64,000 nucleotides of DNA from Shewanella colwelliana ATCC 39565 (GTDB taxonomy: Bacteria > Pseudomonadota > Gammaproteobacteria > Enterobacterales > Shewanellaceae): positions 347,091-411,090 of the forward strand of contig NZ_KI912479.1 in assembly GCF_000518705.1 (NCBI RefSeq), read 5' to 3'. Positions within the stretch are counted from its first letter, which is position 1; each line of letters starts with the position of its first letter. Below, in pieces: positions 36,222-43,541 of the stretch. The position numbers were made by a program, and so were the translations under genes. A model generated the notes under the pieces. That model was not told the DNA's origin, did no database searches, and was given only the letters and a program-made list of their open reading frames with translations.

Positions 36222-36663
36222 CTTGATGCTCCATTGCCGATAGCAAATCACATGTTTTTTATCACGACGTTATTGAGGTTTGAGCGCGGGAAATAGTGCT
36301 AGGCGTCAATCAAAAAGTCGCTAACCTGAAAAGTGGGTGCACATTCACTGCCACATGCTTTGTCTGATTATAGTCCATAGGATTAGAAGCGAAGGGATAA
36401 TGAGTGTAGTGAAAAATTTTAATTTTTATGGAGCGGTATCTCATTTAATATTGATTATGCATTGTTATTTATGCAATTAATTGATGAAAATTATTCATTG
36501 AGTTTAAGGTGAGCCATTGGAGACGGCTAATGGCGACAAGGCTGAACCCTATGCCTTAGGCATTAACCATCAGAATAATTAATGGTTTAGTGCGATTACG
36601 ATTATCACTTAATATTGGCTAAATAATTTGGTAATGATCTATGCTAGAGTGCCTCCGCCTGAA
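36222..36663. other. 442-base stretch without a supported gene
   Basis: AT-rich sequence between the CPXCG gene (read away) and a minus-strand small protein gene. There is a short inverted repeat AACCAT/ATGGTT near 36560-36590. I see no RNA gene, repeat or coding frame I would support. Confidence 0.5.
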
Positions 36664-36933
36664 CTAATCTGCAATAAAAGAGGCTGTGATTTTTGTCTCT
36701 CTTTGCCAAGATAAGGTGGTTGTTTCAATGGTGTCTGCATTTTTTATCTGTAGCAATTGCTCAGTAAGTGACTTTTCAATCTCTAGTGCTAATGCCTGGG
36801 TGTTGAAGTTTGGCGGGTTAACACCTTTTGACTGCGCCTTGACTATCAAACTGTAGTTATTTTGCTCTAATTTCCCATTTGCCTCAGTGTCAGCAGAGAA
36901 AAGTGAAGCCGTTAACAATAAAAGTTTAAGCAT
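36664..36933 (-). CDS. Small secreted protein, unknown
   Basis: An 89-residue product with a short signal peptide (MLKLLLLTASLFSADTEANG, cleavage about residue 13 or 19) and a hydrophilic mature part of about 70 residues, probably two helices flanked by strands (LALEIEKSLTEQLLQIKNAD). No Cys is present. No family recognised. It is alone between two non-coding stretches, upstream of thrS and on the other strand. Confidence 0.55.
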   Translation of the reverse strand: MLKLLLLTASLFSADTEANGKLEQNNYSLIVKAQSKGVNPPNFNTQALALEIEKSLTEQLLQIKNADTIETTTLSWQRETKITASFIAD

Positions 36934-37089
36934 AGGATTAATCCAGTTCCGATTGGTGTGGCTAGGTGTGACGAATAATAGGGAACATAGATGGTAAATT
37001 GATGACAGTTCAATGGAAAAACGATGACAAAATTACCATTGTGTGGTGGTTTGTTACCGATCGCGTATATTCTTTGCGCTTCCTGTATA

Positions 37090-37243
37090 ACTGGAGGGCT
37101 AAGCGCTTGCGATTTATCTATAGGACACCTAGAATGGCAGCCTGGTATCTGAGACCACCAAAACTCCAGTAATGTTTTGCTCTTAAGCTACCTACCTCTT
37201 TTATTAAAATGACCAAGTGGCCCTACGTGGGGGTCACCACTGG
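37090..37243 (+). promoter_or_regulatory. thrS leader with candidate translational operator
   Basis: Several inverted repeats stand in the leader: ACTGGAG (37090-37096) with CTCCAGT (37164-37170), and, just before the ribosome binding site, CCA-A-GTGG (37213-37220) with CCACTGG (37237-37243), enclosing CCC-TACGT-GGG. The last loop contains CGT, which is also an anticodon for Thr. E. coli ThrRS represses its own translation by binding tRNA-like hairpins at this place, so a similar operator is inferred. Structure was drawn by eye. Nothing else is seen in 36934-37256. Confidence 0.45.
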
Positions 37244-37256
37244 ATAAGGAATTTTC

Positions 37257-39185
37257 ATGCCTGTAATCACTCTTCCTGACGGCAGTAAACGCGAGTTTGC
37301 TCACGCTGTTTCAACTTTAGACGTCGCAGCCGATATCGGACCTGGCTTGGCCAAAGCATGTATTGCTGGTCGTGTAAATGGTGAGCTAAAAGATGCTTGC
37401 GATTTAATTGAAAACGACGCAGAACTGTCGATCATTACCGCAAAAGATGCGGAAGGCGTAGAAATTTTGCGTCACTCTTGTGCTCACTTGCTTGGACATG
37501 CAATCAAACAGATGTGGCCAGAAACTAAAATGGCAATTGGTCCAGTTATCGATAATGGCTTTTATTACGACATCGATTTAGATCACAAGTTGACCGAGGA
37601 AGATGTAGCCGAGCTAGAGAAGCGCATGCTTAAGCTAGCAAAGACCGATTATGCCGTTGTTAAGAACGTGGTGAGTTGGCAAGAAGCCCGGGATGCATTT
37701 GAGGCTCGTGGTGAAACATACAAAATGGCGATTCTTGATGAAAACATCAGCAAGGATGACTCGCCAGCGTTATATCATCATGAAGAATATGTGGATATGT
37801 GCCGCGGACCTCATGTACCAAACATGAAGTTCTGCCACCACTTTAAGCTGATGAGCGTTGCCGGTGCCTACTGGCGGGGTAATTCAGACAATAAGATGCT
37901 ACAACGCGTATATGGTACGGCTTGGGCAGATAAAAAAGCGCTTAAGGCTCACCTAAATCGCCTAGAAGAAGCTGCGAAGCGTGACCATCGTAAGATTGGT
38001 AAGCAGCTTGATCTTTATCATATGCAAGAGGAAGCACCAGGAATGGTGTTTTGGCACAACGATGGTTGGAGCCTATTCCTAGAACTTGAGAAGTTTATTC
38101 GCCAAAAGCTTGGTCAATATACCTATCAAGAGGTAAAAGGTCCGTTGATGATGGATCGCGTATTGTGGGAACGTTCTGGTCACTGGGATAAATATTCAGA
38201 AGCCATGTTCACCACTCACTCTGAAAACCGCGAATACGCAGTAAAACCAATGAACTGCCCAGGTCATGTGCAGATCTTTAATCAAGGTTTGAAATCTTAT
38301 CGCGATCTGCCATTACGTATGGCCGAGTTTGGTTGTTGCCATCGTAATGAACCATCAGGATCGCTCCATGGTTTGATGCGCGTCCGCGGCTTTACTCAAG
38401 ATGACGCTCATGTGTTCTGTACCGAAGATCAAGTACAGCAGGAAGTCAGTGCTTGTATTAAGATGGTTTACGACACTTACGAAACTTTTGGTTTTAAAGA
38501 TATCGTGGTAAAACTGTCGACGCGTCCAGAAAAGCGGATTGGTGAAGACGAAATGTGGGACAGGGCGGAACAAGCGCTCATGGACGCATTAACTGCTAAT
38601 GAGATTGAATACGAGATCTTACCAGGCGAGGGTGCTTTCTATGGGCCTAAAATTGAATTTACACTGCATGACTGTTTAGACAGAGCATGGCAGTGTGGAA
38701 CGGTTCAATTGGATTACGCATTACCTGGTCGTCTTGGTGCGACATATGTTGCAGAAGATAACAGTAGACAAACACCAGTGATGATCCACCGTGCAATTTT
38801 GGGTTCACTTGAACGTTTTCTTGGTATTCTTATCGAAGAGTATGCTGGTAAATTCCCAACTTGGTTGGCACCAGTGCAAGCTGTAGTAATGAATATTACT
38901 GATAAACAGTCAGAATATGTTGACGAAGTAGTCAATTTATTTAAAGATCAGGGAATTCGTGCCTCGAAAGACTTGAGGAATGAGAAGATAGGCTTTAAAA
39001 TACGCGAACACACCCTAAGGCGTGTTCCCTATTTGTTGGTCATTGGTGATCAAGAAATGGAAAATAGGGAAGTAGCGGTGCGAACCAGAGATGGTGTTGA
39101 CCTTGGTAAAATGCGAATCGAAGATTTTGCTGCCAAAGTTAAAGAACAGATTTCGCTCCGTAGTCTAAATATGTTGGAGGAATAG
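37257..39185 (+). CDS. thrS: Threonyl-tRNA synthetase
   Basis: Charges tRNA-Thr. The 642-residue product has the TGS domain (about 1-62), the editing domain with HxxxH and Cys (about 65-225; HSCAHLLGHAIKQMWPE, ending VDMCRGPHVP), the class II catalytic core (MNCPGHVQIFNQ zinc Cys, motif 2 RMAEFGCCHRNEPSG, motif 3 near MIHRAILGSLERF) and a C-terminal anticodon-binding domain (about 540-640). It is followed three bases later by infC, whose ribosome binding site GGAGG lies within the end of thrS. Confidence 0.98.
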   Translation: MPVITLPDGSKREFAHAVSTLDVAADIGPGLAKACIAGRVNGELKDACDLIENDAELSIITAKDAEGVEILRHSCAHLLGHAIKQMWPETKMAIGPVIDNGFYYDIDLDHKLTEEDVAELEKRMLKLAKTDYAVVKNVVSWQEARDAFEARGETYKMAILDENISKDDSPALYHHEEYVDMCRGPHVPNMKFCHHFKLMSVAGAYWRGNSDNKMLQRVYGTAWADKKALKAHLNRLEEAAKRDHRKIGKQLDLYHMQEEAPGMVFWHNDGWSLFLELEKFIRQKLGQYTYQEVKGPLMMDRVLWERSGHWDKYSEAMFTTHSENREYAVKPMNCPGHVQIFNQGLKSYRDLPLRMAEFGCCHRNEPSGSLHGLMRVRGFTQDDAHVFCTEDQVQQEVSACIKMVYDTYETFGFKDIVVKLSTRPEKRIGEDEMWDRAEQALMDALTANEIEYEILPGEGAFYGPKIEFTLHDCLDRAWQCGTVQLDYALPGRLGATYVAEDNSRQTPVMIHRAILGSLERFLGILIEEYAGKFPTWLAPVQAVVMNITDKQSEYVDEVVNLFKDQGIRASKDLRNEKIGFKIREHTLRRVPYLLVIGDQEMENREVAVRTRDGVDLGKMRIEDFAAKVKEQISLRSLNMLEE

Positions 39186-39188
39186 GTC

Positions 39189-39731
39189 ATAAAGATCAAA
39201 AAAACAGATGCGCGCAAAGCAGCGGCAAACAGAATTAATGAACTCATTGTTGGTGTACCTGAGGTACGTCTTAGTGGGTTAGATGGTGAAGTAATAGGCA
39301 TTGTTAGCCTCAGAGAAGCGCAAGAGCTTGCTGATGAAGCTGGTGTTGATCTCGTAGAGATTAGCCCAAATGCCGAGCCGCCTGTATGTCGCATTATGGA
39401 CTACGGAAAGTTCCTTTTTGATAAAGCTAAATCTCAAAAAGAACAAAAGAAGAAGCAGAAAATCGTACAGGTGAAGGAAATTAAATTCCGTCCCGGTACT
39501 GATGAAAACGACTATCAGGTAAAACTACGCAACCTGAAGCGTTTTCTTGATGACGGCGACAAAGCGAAAGTAACGCTTCGTTTCCGTGGTCGCGAGATGG
39601 CTCACCAAAGTCTTGGTATGAATCTTTTGAATCGTATTAAAGATGATTTGGCTGAGATCGCAGTTGTGGAGGCTTTTCCAAAAATGGAAGGTCGTCAAGC
39701 TGTGATGGTTCTTGCGCCGAAAAAGAAATAG
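39189..39731 (+). CDS. infC: Translation initiation factor IF-3, starting at ATA
   Basis: IF-3 keeps ribosomal subunits apart and proofreads the start codon. Using standard start codons only the 3' two thirds (from 39396) would be called, but the frame is open and well conserved up to ATA at 39189: the residues after it read KIKKTDARKAAANRINELIV, and the total is 180 residues, exactly the E. coli length. GGAGG (39176-39180) is eight bases before the ATA. No ATG, GTG or TTG is suitable. E. coli infC uses AUU, a start IF-3 itself discriminates against, which makes it self-limiting; ATA would do the same. Confidence 0.93.
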   Translation: MKIKKTDARKAAANRINELIVGVPEVRLSGLDGEVIGIVSLREAQELADEAGVDLVEISPNAEPPVCRIMDYGKFLFDKAKSQKEQKKKQKIVQVKEIKFRPGTDENDYQVKLRNLKRFLDDGDKAKVTLRFRGREMAHQSLGMNLLNRIKDDLAEIAVVEAFPKMEGRQAVMVLAPKKK

Positions 39732-39816
39732 TAAGGCAACCAGAAAAGTAGCAGGGGTCTGTTAAGGTCTCTGCTCGCCTTGCGTTTTATTAATGTCCCA
39801 ATGCGGAGTTTTAGCA

Positions 39817-40011
39817 ATGCCTAAAATGAAAACAGACAAGGGTGTACAAAAGCGTTTTAAGAAAACCGCTAACGGTTTTAAGCGCAAGCAAGCCCATTTA
39901 CGTCATATTTTGACAAAGAAGAGCACTAAGCGTAAACGTCACTTACGTGCAAAATGTTTAGTTGCAAAGTCTGATGTGCCAGCAATCGCACGTCAACTAC
40001 CATACGCTTAA
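39817..40011 (+). CDS. rpmI: 50S ribosomal protein L35
   Basis: The 64-residue basic protein MPKMKTDKGVQKRFKKTANG is standard L35. The frame opens 24 bases earlier (MSQCGVLA) but CGGAG lies upstream of ATG 39817 and the normal N-terminus begins there. In E. coli L20 binds the infC-rpmI gap to control rpmI and rplT; the gap here (39732-39816) has an AGCAG/CTGCT pairing that may be part of such a site. Confidence 0.97.
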   Translation: MPKMKTDKGVQKRFKKTANGFKRKQAHLRHILTKKSTKRKRHLRAKCLVAKSDVPAIARQLPYA

Positions 40012-40029
40012 TTAAAGGAGTAAAGAACA

Positions 40030-40389
40030 ATGCCTAGAGTTAAGCGTGGTGTAACCGCTCGTGCTCGTCACAAGAAAGTACTTAAACTAGCTAAAGGTTA
40101 TTACGGAGCTCGCTCACGTACATACCGTGTTGCTAAGCAAGCAGTAACTAAAGCTGGTCAATATGCTTACCGTGACCGTCGCCAAAAGAAACGTCAATTC
40201 CGTCAACTATGGATTGCACGTATCAATGCGGCTTCTCGTCAAAATGGTCTGTCTTATAGCCGTTTCATCAACGGTCTTAAGAAAGCGTCTATTGAAATCG
40301 ATCGTAAGATTTTGGCAGACATCGCTGTATTCGACAAAGTTGTATTTGCAACTTTAGTTGAAAAAGCAAAAGAAGCATTAGCTAAGTAA
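40030..40389 (+). CDS. rplT: 50S ribosomal protein L20
   Basis: A 119-residue basic protein beginning [20 protein letters not shown], with the long extended N-terminal arm and the globular domain after about residue 60 ([20 protein letters not shown]). AAGGAG precedes the ATG. It closes the thrS-infC-rpmI-rplT operon. In E. coli it is the autoregulator of the last two genes. Confidence 0.98.
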
Positions 40390-40406
40390 TTAGTATGTAT
40401 TGCTTT

Positions 40407-40433
40407 AAAAGGGACCTTAGGGTCCCTTTTTTT
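40407..40433 (+). terminator. Terminator of the thrS-rplT operon
   Basis: AAAAGGGACC, four-base loop, GGTCCCTTTT and further T residues. Confidence 0.93.
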
Positions 40434-40446
40434 ATGAGAGAAATGC

Positions 40447-40476
40447 AAAAAAAAACAGGCCTGAGCCTGTTTTTTA
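40447..40476 (-). terminator. Terminator of trxB
   Basis: ACAGGC (40455-40460) pairs with GCCTGT (40465-40470); on the minus strand a run of nine T follows, and T residues also follow on the plus strand. Confidence 0.85.
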
Positions 40477-40493
40477 ATAGACAATTTAGCTGT

Positions 40494-41444
40494 TTACTTC
40501 GCGTCTAGGTAGCGCTCAGCATCTAGCGCAGCCATACAACCAGTGCCAGCTGAGGTGATCGCTTGGCGATAGTGTTGATCCATCACATCACCTGCAGCAA
40601 ATACACCTTCAATGCTCGTTTGTGTCGCGTTACCGTCCAGACCACTTTGTACCTTGATGTAACCGTGGTTCATTTCTAATTGACCAGCAAACATTTCCGT
40701 ATTAGGTTTGTGACCTATCGCTACAAATACACCCATGACATCTATTTCTTTAATAGCGCCATCTTTAGTGCTCTTCATTTTGAGGCCTGTAACACCCATC
40801 TTGTCACCAACAACCTCGTCCAACGTGTTGTCTAAGTGCAGAATAATATTTCCATTTTCGACCTTATCCATGAGACGCTTAGTTAATATTTTCTCTGAGC
40901 GAAAAGTATCACGACGGTGAACTAGGTGTACTTCTGAAGCGATATTGCTTAAATAAAGCGCTTCTTCAACAGCGGTATTACCACCACCAATCACAGCTAC
41001 TTTCTGGTTACGGTAGAAAAATCCGTCACAGGTTGCACAGGCTGATACACCTTTACCTTTGAAAGCCTCTTCAGAATCTAAGCCCAAATACATGGCTGAA
41101 GCACCCGTTGAGATGATCAACGCATCGCAGGTATATTCTCCACTGTCGCCTTTTAGTTGGAAGGGACGAACTTCAAGGTTGACTTCATTGATATGGTCGA
41201 AAATGATTTCGGTATCAAATTTTTCAGCATGTTTCTGCATCCGTTCCATTAATGCAGGACCGGTTAAATCATCTGCATCACCTGGCCAGTTTTCGACCTC
41301 TGTTGTTGTGGTCAATTGACCACCTTGCTGCAGCCCTGTGATCATCACAGGCTTTAAGTTAGCTCTAGCAGCATATACTGCTGCCGTGTAGCCTGCAGGG
41401 CCAGAACCCAGGATTAGTAAGTTACAGTGTCTAGCTTGGCTCAT
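40494..41444 (-). CDS. trxB: Thioredoxin reductase
   Basis: Reduces thioredoxin with NADPH through FAD. The 316-residue product has the FAD motif LLILGSGPAGYTAAVYAAR (about 8-26), the redox CATC in SACATCDGFFYRNQ (about 135-148), the NADPH motif VIGGGNTAVEEALYL and the closing GVFAAGDVMDQHYRQA. Length and motifs equal the low-molecular-weight bacterial type. It is a single-gene unit. Confidence 0.97.
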   Translation of the reverse strand: MSQARHCNLLILGSGPAGYTAAVYAARANLKPVMITGLQQGGQLTTTTEVENWPGDADDLTGPALMERMQKHAEKFDTEIIFDHINEVNLEVRPFQLKGDSGEYTCDALIISTGASAMYLGLDSEEAFKGKGVSACATCDGFFYRNQKVAVIGGGNTAVEEALYLSNIASEVHLVHRRDTFRSEKILTKRLMDKVENGNIILHLDNTLDEVVGDKMGVTGLKMKSTKDGAIKEIDVMGVFVAIGHKPNTEMFAGQLEMNHGYIKVQSGLDGNATQTSIEGVFAAGDVMDQHYRQAITSAGTGCMAALDAERYLDAK

Positions 41445-41530
41445 CTTTTTCTCCGTGCCTTTAGCGAATTGCAGCGATTGTAGGAAATTTACGCCTTAGG
41501 GTAAAGCCAATCTTTTAGATTGTTCTAATC

Positions 41531-41556
41531 GAAAAAGGGAGCCATGTGGCTCCCTT
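41531..41556 (-). terminator. Terminator of ald
   Basis: A 10-bp stem AAGGGAGCCA/TGGCTCCCTT with a two-base loop core at 41535-41556; on the minus strand it is followed by TTTTTC. Confidence 0.85.
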
Positions 41557-41575
41557 GTTTTACCGCTAAAACTGA

Positions 41576-42691
41576 TTAGCCAAGTAAAACACTTGGATTA
41601 ACAAACTCAAGGTTTAACGCCTCTGCCACTTCTTTACAAGTGATCTTTCCGTGCATAACGTTTAGACCGTTTAGCAAGTGCTGATCTTGAAGCAGTGCTT
41701 TGCGGTAACCTAGGTCAGCTAACTTCATTATGTATGGTAGCGTTGCGTTATTTAGCGCAAATGTTGAGGTGCGGGCAACCGCTCCAGGCATATTTGCTAC
41801 ACAGTAATGGACGACATCATCGACGATATAAGTCGGATCTTGGTGAGTTGTCGCATGCGAAGTTTCAACACAACCGCCTTGGTCAATGGCAACATCAACG
41901 ATTGCACTACCAGGTTTCATCTGCTTGATATGTTCTTTAGTGACAAGTTTAGGCGCCGCGGCTCCTGGTACCAGTACACCACCGATCACAAGATCAGCTT
42001 CAAGGACATGCTTTTCAATTGCATCAGCTGTCGAATAAATCGCTTTAACGCGATTATCGAACTGCGCATTCAATCGGCGTAGTGCATCAATGCTGCGGTC
42101 TAAAATAACCACATCTGCACCTAGACCTACTGCCATTTGTGCCGCATTTGTACCAACCATACCGCCGCCAATAATAACGACTTTGGCAGGCTCAACACCG
42201 GGTACGCCGCCGAGTAACATACCGCGACCACCTTTAGATTTCTCTAAGGCCATTGCACCGGCTTGAATAGACATGCGGCCAGCAACTTCTGACATAGGCG
42301 CGAGAAGGGGTAATCCACCGCGATTGTCGGTTACTGTTTCGTAGGCAATACAAACAGCACCACTTTTAACCAGATCTTCTGTTTGTGGTAAGTCTGGAGC
42401 AAGGTGAAGATAGGTAAATAGCAATTGGTCTTCACGTAACATTGCACGCTCAACTGCTTGAGGCTCTTTTACCTTTACAATCATCTCTGCTGTGGCAAAT
42501 ACTTCGGCAGCAGTACTTAAGATTGAAGCGCCTACATCTACATAGTCCTGATCGCTAAATCCAATTCCTGAACCGGCATTTGTCTCAACGTAAACGTCAT
42601 GACCTTTGCTGGTCAATTCGCGGACACTTGACGGAACCATACCAACACGATACTCGTGGTTTTTGATTTCTTTAGGTACACCAATTATCAT
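41576..42691 (-). CDS. ald: Alanine dehydrogenase
   Basis: Interconverts L-alanine and pyruvate plus ammonia with NAD. The 371-residue product begins MIIGVPKEIKNHEYRVGMVP. The substrate residues K74 and H95 equivalents are in IVKVKEPQ and LHLAPD, and the NAD fold motif is VVIIGGGMVGTNAAQMAVGLG. It is divergent from lrp with a Lrp-like site between them, which suggests Lrp control of alanine use. Confidence 0.96.
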   Translation of the reverse strand: MIIGVPKEIKNHEYRVGMVPSSVRELTSKGHDVYVETNAGSGIGFSDQDYVDVGASILSTAAEVFATAEMIVKVKEPQAVERAMLREDQLLFTYLHLAPDLPQTEDLVKSGAVCIAYETVTDNRGGLPLLAPMSEVAGRMSIQAGAMALEKSKGGRGMLLGGVPGVEPAKVVIIGGGMVGTNAAQMAVGLGADVVILDRSIDALRRLNAQFDNRVKAIYSTADAIEKHVLEADLVIGGVLVPGAAAPKLVTKEHIKQMKPGSAIVDVAIDQGGCVETSHATTHQDPTYIVDDVVHYCVANMPGAVARTSTFALNNATLPYIMKLADLGYRKALLQDQHLLNGLNVMHGKITCKEVAEALNLEFVNPSVLLG

Positions 42692-42792
42692 CTTCGAGCC
42701 TCAAAATGCATAAAAACCCATTTTTTGTGGGTTGAATTGTTATTTTATATGTCCTGAACGTGATTGTTTCAGGGAAATCTAGTATAGTATCA

Positions 42793-42816
42793 CTTCAGCA
42801 GTTAATGCTGCTGAAG
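42793..42816. promoter_or_regulatory. Lrp-like site in an inverted repeat between ald and lrp
   Basis: CTTCAGCAG (42793-42801) and CTGCTGAAG (42808-42816) form a perfect 9-bp inverted repeat. The core CAGCAGTTAATGCTG (42796-42810) matches 12 of 15 positions of the Lrp consensus YAGHAWATTWTDCTR. It lies about 55 bases before lrp and 100 before ald. Confidence 0.55.
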
Positions 42817-42870
42817 TTTGGACATACGCAGTTGTAAATGTTGTTTTAGTGATAAAGCAAGGTTAAAAAT

Positions 42871-43374
42871 ATGGTTAATAATAAAAAGAGTCCTATAAAA
42901 GACTTAGATCGGATCGATCGTAACATACTTAACGAGTTGCAAATTGATGGTCGCATTTCTAATGTTGAACTTTCAAAGCGTGTTGGGCTGAGTCCCACAC
43001 CCTGTTTAGAGAGAGTTAAAAGACTCGAAAAGCAAGGTTACATCAATGGATATACAGCATTAGTAAACCCTCATTATTTAGGGGCGTCTTTGTTAGTGTT
43101 TGTGGAGATCACGCTCAATCGTGATACCGCGGAAGTATTTGATAAATTTAATCGGGCTGTACAGTTATTAGATGATATTCAAGAATGTCATTTGGTGTCT
43201 GGTGATTTCGACTATTTATTGAAGACTCGCGTATCAGATATGTCTGCATACCGTCGCTTGTTAGGAGAAACTTTACTGAAGTTGCCTTCTGTTTCTGATA
43301 CTCGTACATACGTAGTTATGGAAGAAGTTAAGCAAACCAATAGAGTTGCTATCAATGTAACGCTTGAGTCATAA
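42871..43374 (+). CDS. lrp: Leucine-responsive regulatory protein Lrp
   Basis: A 167-residue global regulator with an N-terminal helix-turn-helix (about 15-60; ILNELQIDGRISNVELSKRV then SPTPCLERVKRLEKQGYI) and the effector-binding RAM domain (about 75-160; HLVSGDFDYLLKTRVSDM). It closely follows E. coli Lrp (164 residues), so I call it Lrp rather than another AsnC/Lrp paralogue. It is divergent from ald and ends at a terminator. Confidence 0.94.
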   Translation: MVNNKKSPIKDLDRIDRNILNELQIDGRISNVELSKRVGLSPTPCLERVKRLEKQGYINGYTALVNPHYLGASLLVFVEITLNRDTAEVFDKFNRAVQLLDDIQECHLVSGDFDYLLKTRVSDMSAYRRLLGETLLKLPSVSDTRTYVVMEEVKQTNRVAINVTLES

Positions 43375-43390
43375 ATCGATTTATGTCGGT

Positions 43391-43420
43391 AAAAAGGAGC
43401 TTTTATAGCTCCTTTTTTTT
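43391..43420 (+). terminator. Terminator of lrp
   Basis: AAAAAGGAGCT, five-base loop, AGCTCCTTTTTTTT. Confidence 0.93.
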
Positions 43421-43541
43421 ATGCTGAATATTATTTGCGCAACAAACATTAGATTAACAGCTATTCATCTGTATCCTTAGGGAAAACGCTGCATCAGTTC
43501 AATTATTTTGATATCTTAGTTTCACCTGTCATTTCTTCATT

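Noticed and set aside
39396..39731. infC starting at ATG 39396 (111 residues)
   Set aside because: This would remove the IF-3 N-terminal domain; the conserved frame runs up to ATA 39189.
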